Counted from the first letter of the stretch, positions 44,158 to 53,489 are shown. The stretch: 64,000 nucleotides of DNA from Mucilaginibacter sp. L196 (GCF_009765905.1 NZ_LMUO01000012.1:137758-201757); one strand, 5' to 3'. Numbers and translations are program-made. Notes: a model not told the origin generated them from the sequence alone.

Positions 44158-45012
44158 ATGAAAAAATATCTATCATTAGTAACATTTACGCATACCATTT
44201 TTGCTATGCCTTTTGCTTTTATTGGCTTTTTTTTGGCGGTGACCACCACTGAGTACCGCTTTGACTGGTTGAAATTGGTAATGATGGTTTTGTGTATGGT
44301 TTTCGCTAGAAATTCGGCGATGGCGTTTAACAGGTACCTGGACCGTGATATTGATGCTAAAAACCCACGGACTAAACTGCGTGATATACCTTCAGGCAGG
44401 ATCAGCGCGAGATCGGCTTTAACATTTACTATTGTCAATTGCTTGCTGTTTATAGGTACTACGTGGTTTATTAATTCGCTTTGCTTTTTCCTTTCACCGG
44501 TGGCTTTGTTTGTGGTGCTGGGGTATAGCGCTACCAAACGTTTTACAGCGCTTTGTCATTTGGTTTTAGGGTTGGGATTGGCTTTGGCTCCTATCGGCGC
44601 CTATTTGGTGGTGACCGGGCATTTCGCGGCTACGCCGGTGTTCTTTTCGCTATCAGTATTGTGCTGGGTTAGCGGCTTTGATATTATTTATGCCTTGCAG
44701 GACATTGACTTTGATGTGCACGAACAGTTGCATTCCATCCCGGCTTATCTGGGTAAGATGAATGCTTTGAGGTTATCTACCTTTTTACACGTGCTATCGG
44801 CCATATTTGTGATTATGCCGGTGTTTTATACGCATGTAGGGCCTCCCTACTTTATTGGGATCGCTTTCTTTTGTTCGATGCTGATCTACCAGCATTTATT
44901 AGTTAAACCTAACGACCTGAGTCGGGTTAACTTTGCTTTTATGACTACCAACGGGATTGCCAGCGTTGTTTTTGCTGTGTTTTTTATGTTGGATAGACTT
45001 TGGATCAGGTAG
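44158..45012 (+). CDS. UbiA-like polyprenyltransferase
   Basis: A 284-residue membrane prenyltransferase read from the ATG at 44158 (MKKYLSLVTFTHTIFAMPF). A longer frame to 44068 would translate the hairpin repeat and is rejected. The two Asp-rich prenyl-binding motifs are NRYLDRDIDAKNPRT and ALQDIDFDVHEQL. Eight to nine helices are visible. The family joins a polyprenyl chain to an aromatic ring; in a menaquinone-using organism a quinone step such as a MqnP-like reaction is likely. The pathway cannot be proven here. Confidence 0.88.
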   Translation: MKKYLSLVTFTHTIFAMPFAFIGFFLAVTTTEYRFDWLKLVMMVLCMVFARNSAMAFNRYLDRDIDAKNPRTKLRDIPSGRISARSALTFTIVNCLLFIGTTWFINSLCFFLSPVALFVVLGYSATKRFTALCHLVLGLGLALAPIGAYLVVTGHFAATPVFFSLSVLCWVSGFDIIYALQDIDFDVHEQLHSIPAYLGKMNALRLSTFLHVLSAIFVIMPVFYTHVGPPYFIGIAFFCSMLIYQHLLVKPNDLSRVNFAFMTTNGIASVVFAVFFMLDRLWIR

Positions 45013-45097
45013 TCATTTGCTGCGCTGTCATTGGCTCATTTAGTCATTGACTTGCGTTGTTATTTACGGTTGACAGTTACAAACTGTTATTATCTGG

Positions 45098-45120
45098 GGT
45101 TTCAGCTTTAAACTGAAACC
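45098..45120. other. Short inverted repeat, possible transcript end for the ubiA-like gene
   Basis: GGTTTCAG and CTGAAACC form an 8-bp stem with a 7-base loop, 86 bp after the ubiA-like stop. There is no clear T-tract, so it may be a repeat rather than a terminator. Confidence 0.35.
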
Positions 45121-45144
45121 AGTTGTGGGCTTTTAGCTCTCCAA

Positions 45145-45339
45145 CTACATTAATTCCTGATCTTTTTTCTCGTGATATGTTTTGTAGCAGAGGTATAGGA
45201 ACAGGATGATAGGGCCGATATCGAGCGCCCACCTGCCGGTTGTCATTTTTGCGGCGGTTATGGTTACAAGGTCAAAAATGAAGACGCCGATGGCGATCAT
45301 GCCGCCGATAAAGTATAGATAAACGTATTGCTTGCTCAT
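45145..45339 (-). CDS. Small membrane protein, unknown
   Basis: A 64-residue protein with two hydrophobic segments (YVYLYFIGGMIAIGVFIF and WALDIGPIILFLYLCY) and a charged tail (KTYHEKKDQELM). I do not recognise a family. It has a clear ATG and no overlapping better candidate. It lies between the ubiA-like gene and a hairpin repeat, so its existence is likely but unproven. Confidence 0.6.
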   Translation of the reverse strand: MSKQYVYLYFIGGMIAIGVFIFDLVTITAAKMTTGRWALDIGPIILFLYLCYKTYHEKKDQELM

Positions 45340-45391
45340 TTTAAATTGTCATTTGCTTTGCTGTCATTGGGGCATTGAGTCATTCAAATTT

Positions 45392-45464
45392 GTCATTCTG
45401 AGCGCAGCGAAGAATCTGTAAGGTAGTTTACACTGTACAGATTCTTCGCTGCGCTCAGAATGAC
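45392..45464. repeat. GTCAT hairpin repeat (AGAATCTGTA subtype), perfect 29-bp arms
   Basis: The arms at 45392-45420 and 45436-45464 are exact complements (GTCATTCTGAGCGCAGCGAA and on). The 15-base loop is AGGTAGTTTACACTG. It ends 15 bp before the glgB stop. Confidence 0.92.
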
Positions 45465-45478
45465 AAAGGGGATAATTA

Positions 45479-47584
45479 CTATTTTAATTCATACTTTTTA
45501 GGGACATCTTTAGTAGCTTTTACTCTTTTAAATATAGAAGCGCCCAGCGGCGGTATAGTTATGTTGACCGAATCTTCACGACCATGCCAGTTTATCGCTT
45601 CGCTGCTTACCGGGTTTGAATTTAACACACCACTGCCCCATAGGTTTTCCGCATCGGAGTTAAATATCTCTTTCCAGTCACCTGCCTGGGTAACACCTAC
45701 ACGGAAATCGTGACGGATAACCGGGGTCATGTTTAGTACCACTACCAGGTCGTCATCGGGGTTGTAGCCTTTGCGGGCGTATACCAGGATGGAGTCATTA
45801 GTATTGCCACCATCAATCCACTCGAAACCTGTATAATCAAATCCTTTTTCGTAAAGCGCGGGTTCTGATCTGTAAAGTTTATTCAGGGCTTTAACTGTCT
45901 CTTTTATGCCATTATGGTTAGGGTATTGCAGTACGTACCACTCCAATGATTGCTGGAAATTCCACTCTGTACCCTGACCGAATTCTGCACCCATGAATAG
46001 TAGTTTTGTGCCCGGGTGGGTGAACATAAAGCTGTATAGCAGGCGCAGGTTGGCAAATTGCTGCCATTCATCACCGGGCATTTTGCGTAGCATGGAACCT
46101 TTGCCATAAACTACCTCATCGTGCGAGAAAGGCAGCATAAAGTTTTCGGTAAAGGCATAGATCAAGCTGAAAGTGATCACATTATGGTGATACTTACGGT
46201 TGATCGGGTCTTCCTCAAAATAATTGATGGAATCGTGCATCCAGCCCATCATCCATTTCATACCGAAGCCTAAGCCGCCTGTATACACCGGGCGACTAAC
46301 GCCTGTAAAGGATGTTGATTCCTCAGCAATAGTTTGCGTATCGGGGAAGTGCGCATAAACCGCCTGGTTAAATTCTTTCAGGAATGATATGGCTTCTAAG
46401 TTCTCGTTTCCGCCATAAATATTGGGTTCCCATTCGCCATGCTTACGGGAGTAATCGAGATATAGCATGGATGCCACGGCATCAACACGTAAACCATCCA
46501 CATGGTAACGATCAAGCCAAAATAAGGCGTTACTGATTAAGAACGCGCGAACTTCGTTACGACCGTAGTTGAATATGTATGATTTCCAATCGGGATGGAA
46601 GCCTTTGCGCATATCGGCATGCTCGTATAGGTGCGTACCATCAAAATTGTACAGCGCGTGTGCATCGCCGGGGAAGTGTGAAGGAACCCAATCCAGTATT
46701 ACACCGATGCCTGCTTTGTGCAGTTCTTCCACCAAAAACATTAAGTCCTGCGGTGTGCCATAGCGGCATGATGCGGCAAAAAAGCCACTGATCTGATAGC
46801 CCCAGCTTGGATAGTATGGGTGCTCCATTATCGGCATAAACTCTACGTGGGTAAAGCCCATTTCGGTAATGTAAGGCACCAATTTTTCGGCTAACTGTCG
46901 GTAGCTTAAAAATTCATCAGGGCTCTCGGGGTTACGCGCCCATGAACCTATGTGCATTTCGTAAACGGAATATGGTTTATCTAATGCATTATGCTGATAA
47001 CGGGTAGCCATCCAGTCCTGGTCTTTCCATTCGTAAAAAGTATCAACTACTATGGATGCTGTGCTTGGCGGTAATTCCCAGCGCAGGGCAAAAGGATCAC
47101 TTTTCTCCAGTTCTTCGCCGGTTGATGATTTGATGAAATATTTATATACCTCGCCAACACCAATATGGGGGATAAAACCTTCCCAAATACCGGATGAATC
47201 CCAGCGCGGATTTAGTTTGTGTGTGCCCCTGTCCCAATAATTAAAGTTGCCGGTAACCGCCACATATTGCGCATTGGGCGCCCAAACAGCGAAGTATGTA
47301 CCAACCACTCCTTTATGCTCAACCACGTGCGAGCCAAATTTTTCGTAAAGCTTATAGTGCTTGCCCGATTGAAACAGACCAATATCAAATTCAGTGAAAC
47401 GGCTGTATGGCTCAACCCGCTCTAATGTCGTGGTTTCAACGGCTTCGGGGGTAGTTATTTTTTTTACAGATGCCTTTTTTACAGGTTTTTCGGTTGTGGT
47501 TGTGGTTTTAGCGACCGCAGCTTTTTTAGTTGTTACTTTTTTTACTACTTCTTCGCTTGATGGTTCAACTTTCTTTTTGGCCAT
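45479..47584 (-). CDS. glgB: 1,4-alpha-glucan branching enzyme with Lys-rich N-terminal tail
   Basis: A 701-residue enzyme that adds alpha-1,6 branches to glycogen. After residue 60 comes a CBM48-type domain (YFAVWAPNAQYVAVTGNFNY) and then the GH13 barrel. The nucleophile Asp is in VDGLRVDAVASML, the acid Glu in TIAEESTSF, and the third Asp in FSHDEVVYGKGS. The first 55 residues are unusual: they are rich in Lys, Thr and Val (KKAAVAKTTTTTEKPVKKAS), like histone H1-type tails. The ATG at 47584 is the only start that keeps the conserved part. It follows a GH31 gene after a terminator. Confidence 0.92.
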   Translation of the reverse strand: MAKKKVEPSSEEVVKKVTTKKAAVAKTTTTTEKPVKKASVKKITTPEAVETTTLERVEPYSRFTEFDIGLFQSGKHYKLYEKFGSHVVEHKGVVGTYFAVWAPNAQYVAVTGNFNYWDRGTHKLNPRWDSSGIWEGFIPHIGVGEVYKYFIKSSTGEELEKSDPFALRWELPPSTASIVVDTFYEWKDQDWMATRYQHNALDKPYSVYEMHIGSWARNPESPDEFLSYRQLAEKLVPYITEMGFTHVEFMPIMEHPYYPSWGYQISGFFAASCRYGTPQDLMFLVEELHKAGIGVILDWVPSHFPGDAHALYNFDGTHLYEHADMRKGFHPDWKSYIFNYGRNEVRAFLISNALFWLDRYHVDGLRVDAVASMLYLDYSRKHGEWEPNIYGGNENLEAISFLKEFNQAVYAHFPDTQTIAEESTSFTGVSRPVYTGGLGFGMKWMMGWMHDSINYFEEDPINRKYHHNVITFSLIYAFTENFMLPFSHDEVVYGKGSMLRKMPGDEWQQFANLRLLYSFMFTHPGTKLLFMGAEFGQGTEWNFQQSLEWYVLQYPNHNGIKETVKALNKLYRSEPALYEKGFDYTGFEWIDGGNTNDSILVYARKGYNPDDDLVVVLNMTPVIRHDFRVGVTQAGDWKEIFNSDAENLWGSGVLNSNPVSSEAINWHGREDSVNITIPPLGASIFKRVKATKDVPKKYELK

Positions 47585-47746
47585 ATTAGGTTTGCCTCGC
47601 GGCTTAGTTTAAGTAAAATTTTACCGTAAATATACCATGCTCAATAGCTATAATGCTTTTGCAACATAATTTATTAATAATTGCCCTTGCAAGCAATTAA
47701 GCTGCAATGTATATACTTTGGTTTAATTGGTATTAACAATAAAATT

Positions 47747-47784
47747 AAAAGGGTGTGTTATTTATTTAAAAAACACACCCTTTT
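47747..47784 (-). terminator. Hairpin terminator after the GH31 gene
   Basis: A 13-bp stem, AAAAGGGTGTGTT with its complement, encloses a 12-base loop about 97 bp after the GH31 stop. A family D repeat lies between stop and stem. Read leftward, the stem ends in a run of T. Confidence 0.6.
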
Positions 47785-47822
47785 GCACTGATATTTCTTT
47801 TTTGTTTCTTTTATGATGGAGA

Positions 47823-47875
47823 AACACACCCCTGCTATCGCTCTTTCCTGATGCGTCCTCTCTCAAGAGGGGAAC
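47823..47875. repeat. Family D repeat (ACACACCCCTGC ... CTCTCAAGAGGGGAA)
   Basis: It begins AAACACACCCCTGCTATCGC and ends with a small hairpin, CCTCTC with GAGAGG-like pairing. Relatives are at 24151 and 28316. It is part of the 297-bp gap between glgB and GH31. Confidence 0.6.
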
Positions 47876-47881
47876 TAAAAC

Positions 47882-50341
47882 CTATCCCTTTAAAATCTCT
47901 ATATGTTTAAAGTTTTTGCTGAAATTAAACTCGAGGTTTTTGTTTTTGTCGATAGAGTATTCAGTTATTTCTTTGCCATCGGCTACAATTTTGTAGGGTT
48001 TGAATGGCAGACCTGCTATGTTAAAGTGATAACCATCGTAACGTGGGGTATATAAACCTTCCATAGTTTGCTCAATCAGCATTCTTTTTGCGTCACCGCT
48101 TACTACAAATTTTTTCTCTAAATAAATATCCTGCTCGTAAGCGAAGGTTTCGCCGTAATCTTCAAACAGGAAGGAGTTTACCTCGTAATCGCTGTAATAG
48201 ATATTCAGTTTCACTTCGGTTATTTCCTTTTCGCCCACATACTGCATTACCGGGTATTCGGGGATAACGGAACCTGCTTTTACAAAAATCGGGATAGTTT
48301 CAAGTGGTGTTAGTACGTTTACTTCCTGGCCACCATCTACACATTCATTTGTCCAGAAGTTATACCACCTGCCTTTTGGCAAGTATACATTACGGTCGGT
48401 TTGACCGGGCTCTAATACCGGGCAGATCAATATTTTATCACCATAAGTAAACTCATCCTGGCGGAAATGATTCAACAACACATCCTGCTCCTGCATTACT
48501 ATCGGCCTTAATATCGGGAAGCCATAACGGTGGTGTTCCCAGAAGGTAGAATATAAATACGGGATCAACCTGTAACGCAGTTCAATAAACTTGCGGTTTA
48601 TTGCGGTAAACGGCTCGCCGAAGCTCCATGGCTCGCGCTCCTTGGTATCACCGGCGGAGTGCGCGCGCATAAATGGGGAGAATGTGCCCATCTGTATCCA
48701 GCGGGTAAATAGCTCGCCATCAGGTTCGCCGCTAAAGCCGCCGATATCTGTTCCGCAGAAAGAAATACCTGAGATGGATAAGCGTTGGCATTGGATATTA
48801 CCTAATTTTAAATGTTCCCAGCTTGCTACGTTATCACCCGTCCACACGGATGAAAAGCGTTGCACACCGGAGTAACCCGCCCTGGTAATGGTAAAAGGGC
48901 GTTTATTTTTCATGATGGCGCGCAAGCCCTCGTAGGTGGCGCGTACCATTTGCATACCATAGATATTGTGTGCCTTGCGGTGCGATCCACGGTGACCATC
49001 GTATTGGTGACGGACATCATCCGGGAAAGTGCCCGCGCCGAAAACGGCCGGCTCATTCATATCGTTCCAAACACCGGCAACGCCTATTTTCACCAGCTCA
49101 TCAAACAAGCCACCCCACCAGGTACGAACCTCGGGATTGGTAAAATCAGGAAATTGGCAACGGCCCGGCCACACGTGGCCCTCCATAAAATAGTCATCGC
49201 TGCGGCGACAGAAATAGTGGTTCTTTTTACCCTCTTTAAATACCTCGTAATTATCATCCACACGGATACCGGGGTCAATGATTACTACGGTCTTAAAACC
49301 ATCAGCCGCTAATTCGGCTATCATTTTTTTAGGATCAGGGAAGTATTTGTTGTTCCAGGTAAAGCAGCGGTAGCCGTCCATATAATCAATATCTAAATAG
49401 ATACCGTCGCATGGAATCTTATTTTCGCGGAATCCCCTGGTGATCTTTTTAACCTTTGCCTCGGGATAATAACTCCAGCGGCATTGGTGGTAACCTAATG
49501 CCCACATTGGCGGCATTGGGTGCGTACCTGTTAACAAGTGGTAGCTTTTTACCACATCCATCATATGCGGACCATGGATATAATAGTATTGCAACTCTCC
49601 ACCATCGGCCCAAAAACTGGTTTTGGTTTTATCCTCGGCACCAAAATCAAACTGGGCCTTGAAAGTATTATCAAAAAAGATACCGTGTGATATATCTTCA
49701 TTTAAGCTGATATAGAACGGGATGCTGCGGTACAGCGGATCCTGGTTCCAGGCGAATGAATAGGCATCGGTATTCCAGTTTTTTAAGCGTTTTCCGCGCA
49801 GGTTAAATTCGGTTGGTTTATCGCCTAAGCCGAAAAAGCTTTCTTCTGCCTGACAGGTTTTGGTGCAGAACACGTAGTAACCGCCAAATTTTACGTTTTC
49901 TTCCCAATGCATTGGTACGGCATCGGCACTGGTTACGTGGTTATTTTTATCAGAAAAAGAAATAAAGAAATCTTTTTTGCGGATGTGACAATTTACCACA
50001 CGTGTTGAAACTAAAAATTCTGTTTCTGTTTCTAACAACTCAAATTCAGGTGCCTGGTGCTCCAATTTGGGAACCGCGTAGGAGAATTCCTCCAGAAAAA
50101 CACCATGTGGCGCCAAGCGGATCCGAATAATTTCATCGGTAACAACAGTTACCTCAACTTTGGCATCACCATCACTAAAGTAGATTTTATTCCCCGTTTT
50201 TTCGGCATTATTGGGTATACCGAGGTATTTTTTTATAACAGGCTTTATATCGGCAGCAGGATTATTTACGTGATGAAATGGTTCATCTTCTTCAACTAAC
50301 CTATTGAGTAACAAATCTGTATTAAGTATATTCTCTTCCAT
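47882..50341 (-). CDS. Glycoside hydrolase family 31 (alpha-glucosidase-like)
   Basis: An 819-residue GH31 enzyme with no signal peptide, so it is probably cytoplasmic. It has an N-terminal beta-sandwich, then the barrel with LDIDYMDGYRCFTWN and VWNDMNEPAVFG (catalytic Asp), and later RAGYSGVQRFSSVWTGDN. The C-terminal beta domains follow. The expected activity is release of glucose from alpha-linked glucans. It is encoded near a branching enzyme and upstream of a maltose gene set, which points to storage or import glycans. It differs from the usual length by less than 10%. Confidence 0.92.
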   Translation of the reverse strand: MEENILNTDLLLNRLVEEDEPFHHVNNPAADIKPVIKKYLGIPNNAEKTGNKIYFSDGDAKVEVTVVTDEIIRIRLAPHGVFLEEFSYAVPKLEHQAPEFELLETETEFLVSTRVVNCHIRKKDFFISFSDKNNHVTSADAVPMHWEENVKFGGYYVFCTKTCQAEESFFGLGDKPTEFNLRGKRLKNWNTDAYSFAWNQDPLYRSIPFYISLNEDISHGIFFDNTFKAQFDFGAEDKTKTSFWADGGELQYYYIHGPHMMDVVKSYHLLTGTHPMPPMWALGYHQCRWSYYPEAKVKKITRGFRENKIPCDGIYLDIDYMDGYRCFTWNNKYFPDPKKMIAELAADGFKTVVIIDPGIRVDDNYEVFKEGKKNHYFCRRSDDYFMEGHVWPGRCQFPDFTNPEVRTWWGGLFDELVKIGVAGVWNDMNEPAVFGAGTFPDDVRHQYDGHRGSHRKAHNIYGMQMVRATYEGLRAIMKNKRPFTITRAGYSGVQRFSSVWTGDNVASWEHLKLGNIQCQRLSISGISFCGTDIGGFSGEPDGELFTRWIQMGTFSPFMRAHSAGDTKEREPWSFGEPFTAINRKFIELRYRLIPYLYSTFWEHHRYGFPILRPIVMQEQDVLLNHFRQDEFTYGDKILICPVLEPGQTDRNVYLPKGRWYNFWTNECVDGGQEVNVLTPLETIPIFVKAGSVIPEYPVMQYVGEKEITEVKLNIYYSDYEVNSFLFEDYGETFAYEQDIYLEKKFVVSGDAKRMLIEQTMEGLYTPRYDGYHFNIAGLPFKPYKIVADGKEITEYSIDKNKNLEFNFSKNFKHIEILKG

Positions 50342-50497
50342 TTAAATCAATTAGCTACAATAAACACGTTTTAGCATATAAGTTATACGCAATATACAAA
50401 TTATCTATTTTAATAATAAGTCTATAATTGTGCCAAATACAATTAAGTTATTTGAGTGATTACGCTGTTATTTGTTTGGCGGTGCGGCGAAAATACT

Positions 50498-50629
50498 ATA
50501 GGTGTTCGAAAGATGAGGTTTGCTTCTTTTCAAATGAGTTTTTTATAAAAATGATTTGTCATGCTGAGAAACGAAGCATCTATACAGGTGCAAACTACTT
50601 TACAGATTCTTCGCTATACTCAGAATGAC
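50498..50629. repeat. Hybrid hairpin repeat plus 60-bp flank shared with 15524-15652
   Basis: The first 28 bases (ATAGGTGTTCGAAAGATGAG...) are an inverted copy of 15625-15652. The left arm GTCATGCTGAGAAACGAAGC (from 50558) belongs to one subtype, and the right arm (ending CTCAGAATGAC at 50629) to the AGAATCTGTA subtype. The loop carries CAAACTACTTTAC, inverted relative to other copies. The unit lies upstream of the GH31 gene. Confidence 0.7.
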
Positions 50630-50666
50630 AAAGCGCCTTTGCTAATTTGCTTTTTCGCGCTCCGTT

Positions 50667-50885
50667 TACCCTCCCCGACTTTGCTTCGCTCGTCGACCCT
50701 TCCTTAGCCTGCGGCCAATGTCATTAAGTTAAGGGGGCGCCAAGCATATAGCCCCCTCTAAATCTCCCCCGGAAGGGGAGACTTTAGCTTCGCCCGCGTT
50801 TGTTTTTTTAAGTCCTCCCTACCGGGGAGGATTTAGGTGGGGCTTAACTTAATGACATTTAGCCTGCGGCGCAAGGAGGGTGGGA
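50667..50885. repeat. Family C repeat interrupted by a palindromic element
   Basis: The C repeat starts TACCCTCCCCGACTTTGCTT. Its TTAGCCTGCGGC segment (50704-50715) is repeated at 50859-50870, followed by GCAAGGAGGGTGGGA. Removing 50716-50870 restores a standard C hairpin. It makes up most of the 663-bp GH31-to-universal-stress-protein gap. Confidence 0.85.
50716..50858. mobile_element. MITE-like palindromic element, 143 bp, with 12-bp target duplication
   Basis: The element starts CAATGTCATTAAGTTAAG and ends CTTAACTTAATGACAT, with inner repeats CCCCCTCTAAATCTCCCCCGG and GGGGAGGATTTAGGTGGGGC. It is flanked by TTAGCCTGCGGC at 50704-50715 and 50859-50870. No coding sequence is inside. An identical copy begins at 63912 and runs off the window; core-only and end-only relatives are at 39003 and 42156. 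The exact border is ambiguous by one base. Confidence 0.85.
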
Positions 50886-50941
50886 AAAGATGGTTATTCT
50901 TTTTGCGCTTTGTTGACTCACCCCGAATATGCTTTTAATTA

Positions 50942-50976
50942 AAACCATAAAGCCGCCGAAAGCGGCTTTATGGTTT
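50942..50976 (-). terminator. Rho-independent terminator after the universal stress gene
   Basis: A perfect 15-bp stem (AAACCATAAAGCCGC and its complement) with a 5-base loop, about 28 bp after the stop at 51005. Read leftward it is followed by a T-containing stretch (TTTAATTAAAAGC). Confidence 0.75.
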
Positions 50977-51004
50977 GTGAAATTGTATAAAACTTAGGTT
51001 GTGG

Positions 51005-51826
51005 TTATTCGTGCAGTACCAATATGGCTTTTACCGTTTTGTTCATGATTTGGTTTACGGTGCTGCGGTTAAACAGGCGATAAACTATGTTGTGGTGATG
51101 TTTCACCAGGCATAAAATATCGGTATGGTGTTCCTCCACAAACTGCATAATACCATTTAAGGGGCGGCTATCAGTTATGTAATTAAAATCCAGTTCGGCA
51201 TTTTTAATTAAGTCTTGCAGTTTGCTTTCGCCGGCCTCGATATATTTTGAATCTTTTCTTTCGGCAACATATAATACCTTCATATTTTTCGATCCGAAGG
51301 CTTCAACCATCTCATTCAAAGCATTTACATCATCGGCTGATAGCCTGGTTTCATAATCAGTAGCCAGCGTAATAACCGGCACACCTGAAAACTTGCTTTC
51401 CAACGGAATAATAAGCGTTGGTATTTTTACTGCTGAAACGATGGTACTCACGTTACTGCCAACGATACCTGACAGGTTGGTAGAACCGGTCATACCCATT
51501 ACCAACAATTCAACGTGGTGCTCCTCAATGAATTTGCCTATTACATTTTTCAGGAAGCCTACACCACATACGGTATTTACTTCAATATCTTTAAACTCAT
51601 CCTCGTAGGTAAATTTGGCTACCCAATCCTTTAGCGCCTGGCGTTTATTGTTATAGTAATCATCAATAAAAATAGCATTATAAGTGTTATTGTTGATGCC
51701 TTCGGTGGGGCCGATAGCGTGTATTGCGCATACTTCCATGTTCAATATTTTAGCTAAGTGCATAGCATATTCCATGGCATTGGCTGCGCTGTTTGAAAAA
51801 TCTGTAGCAACAAGTATTTGTTTCAT
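51005..51826 (-). CDS. Universal stress protein, two UspA domains
   Basis: A 273-residue protein with two UspA domains. The first (residues 1-145) begins KQILVATDFSNSAANAMEYA and carries a nucleotide-type loop, LVMGMTGSTNLSGIVGSNVS. The second is shorter and degenerate (SKFSGVPVITLATDYETRL). It is cytoplasmic. The family helps survival under stress and growth arrest; no precise reaction is known. It starts 37 bp after the phosphate transporter stop and has a strong terminator downstream. Confidence 0.88.
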   Translation of the reverse strand: MKQILVATDFSNSAANAMEYAMHLAKILNMEVCAIHAIGPTEGINNNTYNAIFIDDYYNNKRQALKDWVAKFTYEDEFKDIEVNTVCGVGFLKNVIGKFIEEHHVELLVMGMTGSTNLSGIVGSNVSTIVSAVKIPTLIIPLESKFSGVPVITLATDYETRLSADDVNALNEMVEAFGSKNMKVLYVAERKDSKYIEAGESKLQDLIKNAELDFNYITDSRPLNGIMQFVEEHHTDILCLVKHHHNIVYRLFNRSTVNQIMNKTVKAILVLHE

Positions 51827-51862
51827 TTTTTCAATATTTTTAAGTGAATTTGCTTTAAAGCA

Positions 51863-53281
51863 TTAAATAAATAAGTGGAAGAACAGGAATAATAAAAATG
51901 CTAAAATTATAGCAACCGGCAAAGTTAATACCCATGCCAAAGCTATATTTTTTAACGTTTTACTATTCAGGTTACCCGCCCCGCCAGATGCAAGCATCGA
52001 TCCGGCTATACCGCTTGATAGTACGTGCGTGGTACTCACCGGTAAACCAAAGCTGCTGCTTAAGCCTATAGTTGCGGCAGCTACCAACTCCGAACTTGCA
52101 CCCTGCGCATAATTCAAATGCTGGTTGCCTATTTTTTCACCGATGGTTACTACAATACGTTTCCAGCCTACCATGGTACCAATACCTAAAGATATTGATA
52201 TAGTCGCAATTACCCATATCGGCGCGAAATCGGTAAGACTGGTAAGATCTTTTGAGGTTTCTGTAAGCGTTGCCCTATCCTGGTTTACCAGTTTAATATC
52301 CTGTGCAGCTAATATTGCAGTTACATCTTTACCAGCGCTTTTTATCTGCTTGCGGAATTTATAGGTTTTATCTGCCGGGTTGCTGCTTGCTAATGCCGCC
52401 TTAGTTTTATCTATCGCTGAATCAGTACTTAAAATTAAGGTTTTACCTGCTGCATCCGATGCGGTAGCATGGCTCAGTACCAGCTCGGTTCTGTTTAACG
52501 ATGCCAGCGTTTTATCGCTTGATACTTCATGGTTTACCGCGAATTTTGCCGGTAGAAAAGCAATCAGTATCAGCATTAATAAACCAACACCCTTTTGCCC
52601 ATCGTTACTGCCGTGGAAGAAACTTACCAGCGTACAGGTAGTGATCAGCAATAAACGGATCAATATTGGCGGGGTATCATTTTCACTTTCAGGGATGTGG
52701 AACAGCGCTTTCCATTTGATCACGTGGATCAACAGATACATCAACCCCGCCGCTGCACCAAAACCGATCAGCGGTGATAAGATCAGCGATAAACCAATTT
52801 CTTTTGCCTTATCCCAGTTTACACCGGCACCACCGTAGTACCAGGTAAAAGCTATACTGGCGCCAATCATAGCGCCTATTAAAGTATGCGAGCTGGAACA
52901 AGGGATACCTAAGTACCATGTACCTAAGTTCCATACGATGGAGGCCAGCAATACCGCCAGCACCATACAGGCGCCCACGCTCACGGGCAGCTTCATTAAT
53001 TCATCCAAAGGCAGTAGCTTTAAAATGCCCATGGCTACAGCCACACCGCCTAAAAATACGCCCAAAAAATTGAAGGTACCTGACCACGGAATAGCATAAA
53101 CAGGTTTTAGTGCTTTGGTGTAGATAACCGTAGCAACAGCGTTCGCCGTATCATGAAAACCGTTAACAAACTCAAAGCCGACAACCGCCAGTAAACAAAT
53201 AGCAAAAACAATTAGCAGCGACGTGCTTAAATTAACCTCGCCGAGTAGCGGCAGGGTGATTGCACTTAATACATGGAGCAT
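51863..53281 (-). CDS. Inorganic phosphate transporter, PiT family
   Basis: A 472-residue membrane protein of the PiT family that takes up phosphate with protons or sodium. The N-terminal repeat is FEFVNGFHDTANAVATVIYT and the C-terminal repeat is GLPVSTTHVLSSGIAGSMLA. About ten helices are visible. A hydrophilic segment of roughly 100 residues (about 255-355, with TLASLNRTELVLSHATASDA) lies between the halves. The length matches other Bacteroidota PiT proteins. It is co-directional with the stress protein gene. Confidence 0.9.
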   Translation of the reverse strand: MLHVLSAITLPLLGEVNLSTSLLIVFAICLLAVVGFEFVNGFHDTANAVATVIYTKALKPVYAIPWSGTFNFLGVFLGGVAVAMGILKLLPLDELMKLPVSVGACMVLAVLLASIVWNLGTWYLGIPCSSSHTLIGAMIGASIAFTWYYGGAGVNWDKAKEIGLSLILSPLIGFGAAAGLMYLLIHVIKWKALFHIPESENDTPPILIRLLLITTCTLVSFFHGSNDGQKGVGLLMLILIAFLPAKFAVNHEVSSDKTLASLNRTELVLSHATASDAAGKTLILSTDSAIDKTKAALASSNPADKTYKFRKQIKSAGKDVTAILAAQDIKLVNQDRATLTETSKDLTSLTDFAPIWVIATISISLGIGTMVGWKRIVVTIGEKIGNQHLNYAQGASSELVAAATIGLSSSFGLPVSTTHVLSSGIAGSMLASGGAGNLNSKTLKNIALAWVLTLPVAIILAFLLFLFFHLFI

Positions 53282-53489
53282 AATTTGATTTTTTGGGTGA
53301 GCAATAGTGATTAATTAGTTTATTAATCAAAGAAATCGATATCATGCTTATTTCACGAAAAATTCAGATTATCAAATTGTTACGTTATTCTGTAGTGTAT
53401 GTTAATGAGAGATTTTTGGTGAGTGGTTGATTGAGTTGTTATGTTGTATACCTGTCTATGGTATCGCTGACGCTAAGTCGCCACTTTTT

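Noticed and set aside
48860..49312. 150-codon open frame opposite the GH31 gene
   Set aside because: It overlaps the catalytic barrel of GH31 in full, with composition explained by the opposite frame.
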